From NCBI GenBank assembly GCA_042093735.1, contig JBELEM010000057.1, forward strand, positions 1 through 5,537: DNA of 5,537 bases, given 5' to 3'. Source of the DNA: Hellea sp042093735 (GTDB lineage: Bacteria > Pseudomonadota > Alphaproteobacteria > Caulobacterales > Maricaulaceae). How positions within the stretch are numbered: the stretch's first letter is position 1; the number at the start of each line of letters is the position of its first letter. A program made the translations under genes and the position numbers. This document shows positions 1 to 5,537 of the stretch, one piece after another. The notes under the pieces were generated by a model. It worked only from the letters and a program-made list of their open reading frames with translations, was not told the DNA's origin and did not search any database.

Positions 1-538
1 CTAAAAATTCTGCTGCTTCACGCGCTTCATTTATTAAAATATCCGTTGGCTCTTGGGAGATATAAATTAGGCGCTTATAATTCTCAAAATACCTCTGTTT
101 AAGATCAGGATAACGGTCCAATCCAAAGCCTTTGATAATTAATGTTTTAAAATGGTGTACAAGATAATCCGTTAAGAAAAAACTGCCAAGTTCCTCTTCC
201 ATCATATCATCGAATTCAGCAAGCCCAGCATAAAATGAATAGCAATGCGCGCCAGGGAGACGTTCAGCTTTAGGGTAATCTTCAAGCAAACGATCTAGGC
301 CACCCCCTGTTCCGCAATCGCCATAGCCAATAAGCACATGATCATAAATTTTGCCTTTCCCATCCAAAGTCTTTTTGAGCGCAGGCACAATTTTATCCGG
401 GTAATTATGATAAATAGCCGGAAGACACTGCAAGTCAAAGACATCGTCAGCCAAATTCATAGAAGCTTTAAGTGCGAGAATCTCTTTAGCCAAAGCACCG
501 CAGGCCAAAACCAGTGTGTTATGGCGCGACTGTGGCAC
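1..538 (-). CDS. DUF1638 family protein, C-terminus cut by window edge
   Basis: I read this partial gene directly; 179 codons are visible. The protein matches what I know of the DUF1638 family: LACGAL near the N-terminus (11-16), GYGDCGTGGGLD (71-82), LPGAHCY (94-100), FFLTDYL (120-126) and a GLDRYPDL...YFENY block (139-154). No biochemical role is firmly established for the family. It often sits beside corrinoid proteins and MttB-type methyltransferases, and it does so here. Conserved Cys13, Cys75, His98 and Cys99 could bind a metal or corrinoid (inference). There is no signal peptide or membrane segment, so it is probably cytoplasmic. The start is GTG at 538-536: an in-frame TAA lies just four codons upstream, and the family begins near the LACGAL motif. 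The GTG overlaps the corrinoid gene's TAG by one base (TAGTG) with no clear ribosome site of its own, suggesting translational coupling. The family call is firm; the function is unknown. Confidence 0.85.
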   Translation of the reverse strand, partial: MPQSRHNTLVLACGALAKEILALKASMNLADDVFDLQCLPAIYHNYPDKIVPALKKTLDGKGKIYDHVLIGYGDCGTGGGLDRLLEDYPKAERLPGAHCYSFYAGLAEFDDMMEEELGSFFLTDYLVHHFKTLIIKGFGLDRYPDLKQRYFENYKRLIYISQEPTDILINEAREAAEFL

Positions 539-1227
539 TAACGGTTTTTACCCATAATCGCCTTGGCGAGCTCGGCGCTCATAGCTGCATCTCTACCATA
601 AGTATGCGCATTTATCGCATCGGCGAATTCCTGATTTAATGGCGCACCCCCTACCATGACAGGTAATTCTTTTAAAATACCTCTTTTATCTAACTCCTCT
701 ATTACAACACCCATGTAAGGCATGGTTGTAGTTAAAAGCGCAGACATGCCAAGTATATTAGGTTCGTGTTCATCGATAGCAGAAAGATACTCTTCAACTG
801 GAGTATTGATACCCAAGTCCACAACTTCAAAACCTGCTCCCTCAAGCATCATACCGACAAGATTTTTTCCTATATCATGAATATCACCCTTTACAGTTCC
901 AATAACGTATTTTCCAACACTAGTATTATTTTCACTGACGGCTAAAATGGGCCTTAATAATTGCATCCCGCCTTTCATCGCATTTGCGCTCTGTAGAACC
1001 TCAGGAACAAATAAAATACCATCTCGGAAATCAACACCAACAATACGCATTCCTTCAACAAGTGCATCATTGAGCACCATGTTTGCATCCCATCCACGGT
1101 CAAGTAATATCTGTGTACCTTCTGTCACTTCAGGTATCATTCCATCGTAGAGGTCATCCTGCATTTGTGCAACAAGGTCATTATCATCTAGATCTTTTAA
1201 TATTATTTCTTCATCTTGATCGCTCAT
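538..1227 (-). CDS. Methyltransferase cognate corrinoid protein (cobalamin-binding)
   Basis: This is a 229-residue cytoplasmic methyl carrier of the MtbC/MttC/MtgC/MtaC type. Residues about 12-98 form the helical B12-binding cap, including the LVEGMRIVGVDFRDGILFVPEVL stretch around 56-78. Residues about 106-226 form the Rossmann-like cobalamin domain. The base-off/His-on signature is complete: D115-x-H117-x-x-G120, S162-x-L164, and G193-G194, with the usual family spacing. His117 should be the lower cobalt ligand. In such systems a substrate-specific methyltransferase loads a methyl group on Co(I), and a second enzyme passes it to THF or another acceptor. Neither partner is in the window, so the substrate (glycine betaine, trimethylamine, another methyl donor) cannot be read here. 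The length is normal. ATG 1227 has a good GGAG at 1238-1235, seven bases upstream. It follows fhs by 37 bases and overlaps the DUF1638 start by one base, so the three are probably one operon. Confidence 0.93.
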   Translation of the reverse strand: MSDQDEEIILKDLDDNDLVAQMQDDLYDGMIPEVTEGTQILLDRGWDANMVLNDALVEGMRIVGVDFRDGILFVPEVLQSANAMKGGMQLLRPILAVSENNTSVGKYVIGTVKGDIHDIGKNLVGMMLEGAGFEVVDLGINTPVEEYLSAIDEHEPNILGMSALLTTTMPYMGVVIEELDKRGILKELPVMVGGAPLNQEFADAINAHTYGRDAAMSAELAKAIMGKNR

Positions 1228-1234
1228 AACGTGG

Positions 1235-1238
1235 CTCC
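1235..1238 (-). promoter_or_regulatory. Ribosome binding site of the corrinoid protein gene
   Basis: GGAG is read on the minus strand seven bases before the ATG at 1227. It is the clearest Shine-Dalgarno in the fhs / corrinoid / DUF1638 string and fixes the start of the corrinoid gene inside the 37-base gap after fhs. Confidence 0.7.
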
Positions 1239-1264
1239 AAATATAAATTTTATTCTATTATGCA

Positions 1265-2965
1265 TTAAGCTAGGCCAACTATATTGCCATTTATATCGAG
1301 CCCAATGTCAAGTGCGGCCGGATGCTTAGGCAAACCAGGCATTCGCATTATTGTTCCACAAATTGCAACTACGAAACCAGCCCCTGCATTTAATGTGACT
1401 TCTCTTACTTCAATAACATGATCTGAGGTAGCTCCAAGCTGCTTTGGATCAGTCGAAAAACTTGATTGAGTTTTAGCTACACATATCGGCAAATGTCCAA
1501 AACCCATTTTTTCTATTTGCTTAAAAGACGTCCTCGCAGCCGCGCTAATCGTTACTGATTTAGCACGGTAAATTTCTGTGGCTACCTTTTCCACCTTAGT
1601 TATAAGACTATCATCGTCTTTGTAGATTAAATTGACTTCTTTCTTCTCATTATCAAGCTCAGCTTTCACAGCATTTGCTAAATCTATGGCACCATCACCG
1701 CCCTCAGCCCAATGCTTTGCAATTACCATCGGTACATTTTCAGCATCACAAAACTCTTTGACTATGGCTATCTCTTCTTCCGTATCATGAATGAAATGAT
1801 TTATTGATACTATTGGTGTAACACCGAATTTTTTTAGATTTTGTATATGTCGTTCAACATTTACACATCCTTCCCTCACTGCTTCAGTGTTACTTGGACC
1901 CAAATCATTCTTCGATACTCCACCTTGCATTTTCATTGCCCTTATTGTGCACACTAGGACGACTGCATCTGGTCTCAACCCTGATTGACGACATTTAATA
2001 TCTAGGAATTTTTCAGCACCTAAATCAGCTCCAAAACCAGCTTCAGTAACTACCACATCAGCTAATTTCAGAGCAGTTTTAGTGGCAATAACAGAATTAC
2101 AACCATGGGCAATATTAGCAAATGGCCCCCCATGAATGAAAGCCAAATTATGCTCAATAGACTGCACAAGATTTGGCTGAAAAGCGTCTTTAAGGAGAAC
2201 AGTTACTGCTCCATCACAGCCTAAATCTCGCACGGTAACATTCTTTTTTAAACGTGTTTTAGCAACAATAATATCACCAATTCTTTTTTGCAAATCTGAC
2301 AAGTCAACTGCGAGGCAAAAAATAGCCATAATTTCCGAAGCCACTGTTATATCAAACCCGCCCTCACGAACTATTCCTTGGGTCGGTCCGCCTAAACCAA
2401 TAACAATATTCCTTAAGGCCCTATCGTTCATATCAACAACTCGTCTCCACGATATCCTACGAGGGTCAATATCAAGCTTGTTACCCCACTGCATATGGTT
2501 ATCCAACATAGCTGATATTAAAGAATGTGCTGATGTGATTGCATGGAAGTCCCCATTAAAATGAAGATTGATATCTTCCATTGGCAATACCTGAGCTCTC
2601 CCTCCACCTGCAGCACCGCCCTTCATACCAAAGCAAGGGCCTAGTGAGGGCTCTCTTAAACATACCATAGAATTTAAACCGATACTATTAAGAGCATCAT
2701 TTACACCAACCGATGTAGTAGTTTTGCCCTCTCCTGCCGGAGTTGGAGTTACAGCTGTTACTAAAACAAGCTTACCATCAGGCTTATCTTTGATGCTCTC
2801 AATATAGTTTAATGATAACTTAGCTTTGAAATGACCATAAGGCACTAAAGCTTCAGCAGGGATACCTAGCTTTTTTTCGGCCAATGGAAGTATTGGCTCC
2901 ATAATTGCAGCTCGGGCAATATCAATATCTGGTGCGCCTGGTGCAGGTAGGTTTTGTGTTTTCAT
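1265..2965 (-). CDS. fhs: Formate-tetrahydrofolate ligase (10-formyl-THF synthetase)
   Basis: This 566-residue protein has the normal length for monofunctional FTHFS (about 555-570). The enzyme interconverts formate + ATP + THF and 10-formyl-THF + ADP + phosphate in the cytosol. The nucleotide loop TPAGEGKTT is at 75-83, the glycine-rich family block GMKGGAAGGG at 113-122 with PMEDINLHF following, the second family block CTIRAMKMQGG at 339-349, and the C-terminal MPGLPKHPAA at 542-551. Phe391 and Trp419 have the same 28-residue spacing as the pterin-stacking Phe384/Trp412 pair I recall from the Moorella enzyme. Two positions in the family blocks look unusual (see findings). ATG 2965 is the first start after an in-frame TAA. 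Lying with a corrinoid carrier and a DmdA-like gene, it probably works in the dissimilatory direction, turning methyl-derived 10-formyl-THF into formate with ATP gain, though a biosynthetic role is possible. It is the first gene of its string, 179 bases after the LysR gene. Confidence 0.97.
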   Translation of the reverse strand: MKTQNLPAPGAPDIDIARAAIMEPILPLAEKKLGIPAEALVPYGHFKAKLSLNYIESIKDKPDGKLVLVTAVTPTPAGEGKTTTSVGVNDALNSIGLNSMVCLREPSLGPCFGMKGGAAGGGRAQVLPMEDINLHFNGDFHAITSAHSLISAMLDNHMQWGNKLDIDPRRISWRRVVDMNDRALRNIVIGLGGPTQGIVREGGFDITVASEIMAIFCLAVDLSDLQKRIGDIIVAKTRLKKNVTVRDLGCDGAVTVLLKDAFQPNLVQSIEHNLAFIHGGPFANIAHGCNSVIATKTALKLADVVVTEAGFGADLGAEKFLDIKCRQSGLRPDAVVLVCTIRAMKMQGGVSKNDLGPSNTEAVREGCVNVERHIQNLKKFGVTPIVSINHFIHDTEEEIAIVKEFCDAENVPMVIAKHWAEGGDGAIDLANAVKAELDNEKKEVNLIYKDDDSLITKVEKVATEIYRAKSVTISAAARTSFKQIEKMGFGHLPICVAKTQSSFSTDPKQLGATSDHVIEVREVTLNAGAGFVVAICGTIMRMPGLPKHPAALDIGLDINGNIVGLA

Positions 2966-3144
2966 AATAATAAACGGTTAAACCGCCCTTTTTTCTATTG
3001 AAGTTCAGTCATAAAAATAACGAATCTTGAGTGATTATTTATATATTTTTTTTAAAAATTCTCTTATTTGTATAATTATAAATTTTGATAGTATACGAAG
3101 CTTCATTTAATTTAAAATTTGTAATTTTTACTTAAAGTTTGCTT
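2966..3144 (-). promoter_or_regulatory. AT-rich spacer between the lysR-type gene and fhs
   Basis: This 179-base stretch is strongly AT-rich and holds no plausible gene. It should contain the end of the LysR transcript and possibly a separate promoter for fhs. TATAAT-like strings occur on the minus strand (for example around 3070-3080), but none has a convincing -35 partner at proper spacing, so I do not name a promoter. Short perfect palindromes (TATAATTATA near 3071-3080, GTATAC 3091-3096, GAAGCTTC 3097-3104) have no loop and are not followed by a clean T-run on the minus strand, so I see no intrinsic terminator. Read-through from the LysR gene into fhs remains possible. Confidence 0.4.
2975..2990 (-). 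promoter_or_regulatory. SD-like AAGGG plus small dyad in the fhs leader
   Basis: On the minus strand AAGGG (2990-2986) is followed directly by the dyad CGGTTTAACCG (2985-2975, five-base arms around one base) and then nine bases to the fhs ATG. Linearly the purine run is too far from the start for a normal ribosome site. If CGGU/ACCG pairs with a UUA loop, the effective spacing becomes close to normal. This is a structural inference from a short dyad. Confidence 0.35.
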
Positions 3145-4113
3145 CTAATCATTAATGGAGTCCCACTTTAATTTTTCTTCTAGCCAAGGGATTTTATTAA
3201 ATAGCACTGGCATGCACTCATCCCTTAATATTCGAGTGGCTTCAGCTGCAACTCTTAAAGGAATATCTCCCATGCTATGTTCTCTGGCCAATAAATCAAA
3301 ATGCCTTTTAAATTGGCCTTTTTTAATAGGGTGCACCTGAACTAAATCTATATATTCAATTGACTGCAGCAAGCATAACGGTGTGGTAATCCCCCAACCA
3401 GCACCTTCCGCAACTGACTGTATATGTGCTGGAGCAGTATCAAATTCAACAATATCAGGAAACTTAACCCGCAATCTGTTAAGCTGAGATTCAATACGCA
3501 GACCCATTGCAGATCTAAGTGAATAACGAAGAAAAGGCAAATCCCTTGGACCATCCATGATATCAACTGAACCATTATAGTCCTTGGGAAATACCAAGAC
3601 ATAGGGTTCCTGAAAAATTAAATGGCGATCGAGGCCTGCAACATCTTCCATTACATTACTAGTTGTTACAATCATATCAATATTATGCGATAAAAATTCA
3701 TCGCGGTGGTAGGGTGATAGGCCTGCCCATATTCGCCAATAACTCGATATATCCTCTAAATTTTTATATAATTTAGCGGCTAACGCCGAAGCCATAGAGT
3801 CTGACATTGCAATTGTAAGCATAGCTAATTTGCGCTGCTCAAGAGTTTGAGTTTCTCTAAATGTCTCTTGGGTGTCCCTAATAATCTGCCGACCTCTCTC
3901 AAGAAGAATCTTTCCTGCTGCGGTTAGTACTATCGGACGAACAGTTCTATCGAAGAGCCTCGAACCAACAGCATCCTCTAAGCCTGCTATAATTTGGGAA
4001 ACAGCTGATTGTGTCATTCGAAGAACTCGTGCGCTTTGGGTCATGCCACCTTGATCAGCAGTAACCACAAAAACTTGTAAAGATCTAAGGTCGAAGTTGC
4101 TTGGTATCTTCAC
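3145..4113 (-). CDS. LysR-type transcriptional regulator
   Basis: This 322-residue protein has standard LysR-family length and architecture. The N-terminal winged helix-turn-helix spans about residues 8-67, with the recognition helix in TQSAVSQIIAGLE (34-46) followed by the family-typical SRLFDR (51-56) and LTAAG (63-67). A linker helix follows (about 68-95), then a periplasmic-binding-protein-like effector domain from about 96 to 300 (for example EPYVLVFP at 169-176, GAGWGITTPL at 237-246). It should act as a tetramer on DNA; the effector is unknown. The start is GTG 4113: an in-frame TAG lies just upstream, and the strong AGGGGGG at about 4127-4121 is seven bases away. It is divergent from the dmdA-like gene and upstream of fhs on the same strand, so it probably controls one or both and itself (inference from LysR habit). 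A DMSP, betaine or C1 metabolite is a reasonable guess for the inducer. Confidence 0.95.
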   Translation of the reverse strand: MKIPSNFDLRSLQVFVVTADQGGMTQSARVLRMTQSAVSQIIAGLEDAVGSRLFDRTVRPIVLTAAGKILLERGRQIIRDTQETFRETQTLEQRKLAMLTIAMSDSMASALAAKLYKNLEDISSYWRIWAGLSPYHRDEFLSHNIDMIVTTSNVMEDVAGLDRHLIFQEPYVLVFPKDYNGSVDIMDGPRDLPFLRYSLRSAMGLRIESQLNRLRVKFPDIVEFDTAPAHIQSVAEGAGWGITTPLCLLQSIEYIDLVQVHPIKKGQFKRHFDLLAREHSMGDIPLRVAAEATRILRDECMPVLFNKIPWLEEKLKWDSIND

Positions 4114-4120
4114 CCTATTA

Positions 4121-4127
4121 CCCCCCT
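4121..4127 (-). promoter_or_regulatory. Ribosome binding site for the LysR-type gene
   Basis: AGGGGGG on the minus strand lies seven bases before the GTG at 4113-4111. It supports a GTG start, because no ATG is available between the upstream in-frame stop and the helix-turn-helix domain. Confidence 0.7.
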
Positions 4128-4150
4128 AATATTATACCTACAGTATTAGG
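4125..4150. promoter_or_regulatory. Inverted repeat CCTAATA-N12-TATTAGG, candidate operator
   Basis: Perfect seven-base arms (4125-4131 and 4144-4150) flank a 12-base spacer that also contains a smaller dyad ATAC-N5-GTAT (4134-4146) with a T-N11-A arrangement typical of LysR sites. It covers the predicted -10 of the LysR-type gene and ends close to its ribosome site, as expected of an autoregulatory site. The symmetry is seen; binding by the neighbouring regulator is inferred. Confidence 0.55.
4131..4136 (-). promoter_or_regulatory. Predicted -10 box of the LysR-type gene
   Basis: A perfect TATAAT is read on the minus strand 17 bases before the GTG start. The -35 region 17-18 bases upstream (ATTAGG/TTAGGA-like) is poor, consistent with a regulated or weak promoter. 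So short a distance to the start implies a very short leader that may barely include the Shine-Dalgarno run. Confidence 0.45.
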
Positions 4151-4154
4151 CCTC

Positions 4155-4174
4155 CTAATCATAGGTTGGATTAG
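4155..4174. promoter_or_regulatory. Inverted repeat CTAATC-N8-GATTAG, candidate LysR site
   Basis: Perfect six-base arms (4155-4160 and 4169-4174) surround an eight-base spacer. The inner ATC-N8-GAT resembles the ATC-N9-GAT core of some LysR-family sites such as nod boxes. Its centre lies about 80 bases upstream of the start site predicted for the dmdA-like gene, near where LysR activators commonly hold their main recognition site. Binding is an inference. Confidence 0.5.
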
Positions 4175-4209
4175 ATGTAAATCAATTTAATTGCTATGAT
4201 CATCGAAAA

Positions 4210-4238
4210 TTAGCACAATAAAGATTACTAATTATAAC
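4210..4238 (+). promoter_or_regulatory. dmdA: Predicted sigma-70 promoter of the dmdA-like gene
   Basis: TTAGCA (4210-4215) and TATAAC (4233-4238) are 17 bases apart, the ideal spacing. The -35 matches TTGACA at four of six positions and the -10 matches TATAAT at five of six. Transcription would begin near 4245, leaving a leader of about 75 bases. An ATTAG-N14-CTAAT dyad (4209-4213 and 4228-4232) is embedded in this promoter, so a bound regulator could touch RNA polymerase or block it. Confidence 0.45.
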
Positions 4239-4321
4239 CATAAGTTAAAATTACAAGCTTACTTTTTATTTTCAAAATAGGAAAAACTTAATTAAGCGTT
4301 CGACAATGTAGTGAGAGAATT

Positions 4322-5428
4322 ATGCAACCAATTTTATCTATTTCATCAAGAATAAGAAGTACCCCATTTACTGATCGAGTAACAGCAGCAGGTGTTAAAG
4401 CATACACTGTATATAACCATATGCTTTTACCTACTGTTTTTAACTCACTGGAAGAAGATTATCATCACTTGAAAAGAAATGTTCAAGTTTGGGATGTTAG
4501 CTGTGAGAGACAGATTGAACTGCAGGGACCAGACTCTCAAACTTTAATACAGATGATTACGCCTAGAGATCTTTCAAAAATGAAAGATGATCAGTGTTAT
4601 TATATACCAGTTGTGGATGATAGTGGCGGAATGTTAAACGACCCTGTTGCTGTTAAACATTCACAGAATAAATGGTGGATCTCTATAGCTGACTCAGATT
4701 TGATCTACTGGATAAAAGGAATTGCAGTAGCTAAAAATATGAATGTTACAATTATTGAACCAGACATAAACCCTTTAGCAGTTCAAGGCCCTAAAGCCGA
4801 TGAATTAATGCGTAGAGTATTTGGAGATGAAATAACATCGTTAAAGTTCTTTAGGCATAAAAAAATTCACTTTAATGGTGAGTATCATTTAATTGCTCGT
4901 TCAGGCTACTCAAAACAAGGTGGATATGAAATATATACTAATGGCTTCAAAAGCGGTGAAGCTATATGGGATCGGTTGTTCGACGCGGGACAAAATCTAG
5001 ATGTTAAAGCAGGTTGCCCCAACCTAATTGAAAGAATAGAGGGCGGCTTACTGTCATATGGAAATGATATCAATCAAAAAAATAGCCCTTTCGAAGCAGG
5101 TTTGGGAAAGTTCTGCTCAGACTCATCAATAGACTTTATTGGTGCTGAGGCATTAAAAAAGCAACGCATAGAGGGACCGGCAAAACAAATCCGCGGACTG
5201 TTTATAGACGGAAAATCAATTCCAGCCTGCACAAAACCATGGCACGTAATGCACGGGGATGTAAAAGTCGGACAAGTAACATCTGCAGCTTGGTCTCCAG
5301 ACCTTTCAAAAGTAGTAGCAATTGGAATGATTGATCGTAAATATTGGAGCATAGGCAATAAATTAGATGTAATTTGCCCGTCCGGTAAAAGAACAGCTGA
5401 AATTACTCAATTACCTTTTATTAAATAG
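4322..5428 (+). CDS. dmdA: DMSP demethylase DmdA-like, GcvT-family methyltransferase
   Basis: This 368-residue protein is close in length to the SAR11 DmdA I recall (369). DmdA moves a methyl from dimethylsulfoniopropionate to tetrahydrofolate, giving methylmercaptopropionate and 5-methyl-THF in the cytosol. DmdA-type blocks run throughout: SRIRSTPFTDRV (9-20), YTVYNHMLLPT (28-38), VQVWDV (54-59), TPRDLSK (80-86), LNDPV (105-109), WWISIADSD (118-126), LAVQGPKA (152-159), RSGYSKQGGYEIY (193-205), GCPNLIERIEGGLLSYGND (231-249), and the C-terminal barrel with GQVTSAAWSP (317-326) and a final LPFI (364-367). Asp107 aligns with the conserved GcvT-family aspartate. Tyr196 stands where I recall Trp in SAR11 DmdA. 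ATG 4322 is the first start after an in-frame TAA; GAGAG four bases upstream is a modest ribosome site. A divergent LysR gene is adjacent. A paralogue acting on another methylated sulfonium or amine is the main alternative; glycine cleavage T-protein fits worse. Confidence 0.8.
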   Translation: MQPILSISSRIRSTPFTDRVTAAGVKAYTVYNHMLLPTVFNSLEEDYHHLKRNVQVWDVSCERQIELQGPDSQTLIQMITPRDLSKMKDDQCYYIPVVDDSGGMLNDPVAVKHSQNKWWISIADSDLIYWIKGIAVAKNMNVTIIEPDINPLAVQGPKADELMRRVFGDEITSLKFFRHKKIHFNGEYHLIARSGYSKQGGYEIYTNGFKSGEAIWDRLFDAGQNLDVKAGCPNLIERIEGGLLSYGNDINQKNSPFEAGLGKFCSDSSIDFIGAEALKKQRIEGPAKQIRGLFIDGKSIPACTKPWHVMHGDVKVGQVTSAAWSPDLSKVVAIGMIDRKYWSIGNKLDVICPSGKRTAEITQLPFIK

Positions 5429-5537
5429 CCTCAAACAAATAACCCCTCTTAGATAATTCTAAATGAATAGCATTAATATGTTTGGGTCCAACTTCACAGC
5501 ATCCACCTATTATACTCGCGCCCATATCTAGCCACTT
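5421..5537 (-). CDS. Homocysteine S-methyltransferase family, C-terminal fragment
   Basis: Only the last 38 codons and the stop are in the window; the rest lies beyond the right edge. The fragment reads KWLDMGASIIGGCCEVGPKH and continues INAIHLEL to a TAA at 5423-5421. GGCC near the C-terminus is the hallmark of the Pfam S-methyl_trans family (MmuM, BHMT, the MetH N-terminal domain), in which the two cysteines bind the catalytic zinc with an earlier cysteine. The enzyme would transfer a methyl group from a donor such as S-methylmethionine, glycine betaine or a sulfonium compound to homocysteine, giving methionine. The donor cannot be read from this fragment. The gene is convergent with the dmdA-like gene and their coding ends overlap by eight bases. 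The family call is strong for so short a piece because the zinc motif and its surroundings are intact. Confidence 0.85.
   Translation of the reverse strand, partial: KWLDMGASIIGGCCEVGPKHINAIHLELSKRGYLFEAI

Noticed and set aside
1..540. Slightly higher GC in the DUF1638 gene (about 41%) than in the first 360 bases of the dmdA-like gene (about 36%)
   Set aside because: The difference is modest, the gene is coupled to its neighbour, and it is too weak to argue for separate transfer.
338..541. 67-codon plus-strand open frame at the left
   Set aside because: It is antisense to the DUF1638 gene, whose minus-strand reading has clear family motifs across the whole stretch.
947..1150. 67-codon plus-strand open frame inside the corrinoid gene
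   Set aside because: It is antisense to the B12-binding cap of the corrinoid protein and has no ribosome site or motif.
3097..3104. GAAGCTTC palindrome as a terminator of the LysR-type gene
   Set aside because: The palindrome has no loop, so it cannot form a stable hairpin, and no clean T-run follows on the minus strand.
3348..3602. 84-codon minus-strand open frame inside the LysR-type gene
   Set aside because: It overlaps the LysR effector domain in another frame. The LysR reading is continuous with family motifs, so this is not a real gene or a frameshift remnant.
4239..4321. Riboswitch (cobalamin, SAM or glycine type) in the dmdA-like leader
   Set aside because: The predicted leader is only about 75 bases, AT-rich, and shows no B12-box or conserved aptamer core that I can recognise.
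5074..5358. 94-codon minus-strand open frame inside the dmdA-like gene
   Set aside because: It lies wholly within a well-supported gene, has no recognisable motif and no family-like composition; it is an antisense shadow.
4322..5428. Annotation as glycine cleavage system T-protein (gcvT)
   Set aside because: Same superfamily, but the residue blocks match DmdA far better, and no gcvH or gcvP is adjacent.

Overview
The window carries a compact one-carbon / methyl-group metabolism locus, most likely from an AT-rich marine alphaproteobacterium. The reasons are a close match to DMSP demethylase (DmdA, a protein typical of SAR11, SAR116 and Roseobacter-type bacteria), a soluble corrinoid methyl carrier next to a DUF1638 protein, and low GC (about 36% in the first 360 bases of the dmdA-like gene, about 41% in the DUF1638 part). 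The lineage is an inference from gene content. I cannot place it to genus.

Layout. The left half, bases 1-2965, is one minus-strand gene string read right to left: formate-tetrahydrofolate ligase (fhs, 2965-1265), a 37-base gap, a cobalamin-binding corrinoid protein (1227-538), then a DUF1638 protein whose GTG start shares one base with the previous stop and which runs off the left edge. An AT-rich spacer (2966-3144) separates fhs from a LysR-type regulator gene, also on the minus strand (4113-3145, GTG start). A 208-base divergent control region (4114-4321) lies between the regulator and the plus-strand dmdA-like gene (4322-5428). The last bases hold the C-terminus of a homocysteine S-methyltransferase on the minus strand. 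Its stop overlaps the end of the dmdA-like gene by 8 bases, tail to tail.

How it fits together (inference). The DmdA-like enzyme should move a methyl group from DMSP, or a related sulfonium or betaine compound, onto tetrahydrofolate. Fhs run in reverse can release formate and make ATP from 10-formyl-THF, completing oxidation of the methyl group. The corrinoid protein is the carrier half of a methyltransferase system whose substrate-specific (MttB/MtgB-like) and THF-specific partners are not in the window and may lie beyond the left edge. The homocysteine methyltransferase would be another consumer of methyl groups, making methionine. The divergent LysR gene is the obvious candidate regulator. 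The control region contains six copies of a CTAAT/ATTAG half-site, arranged as spaced dyads around both predicted promoters.

I see no RNA genes, mobile elements, CRISPR arrays or convincing intrinsic terminators.
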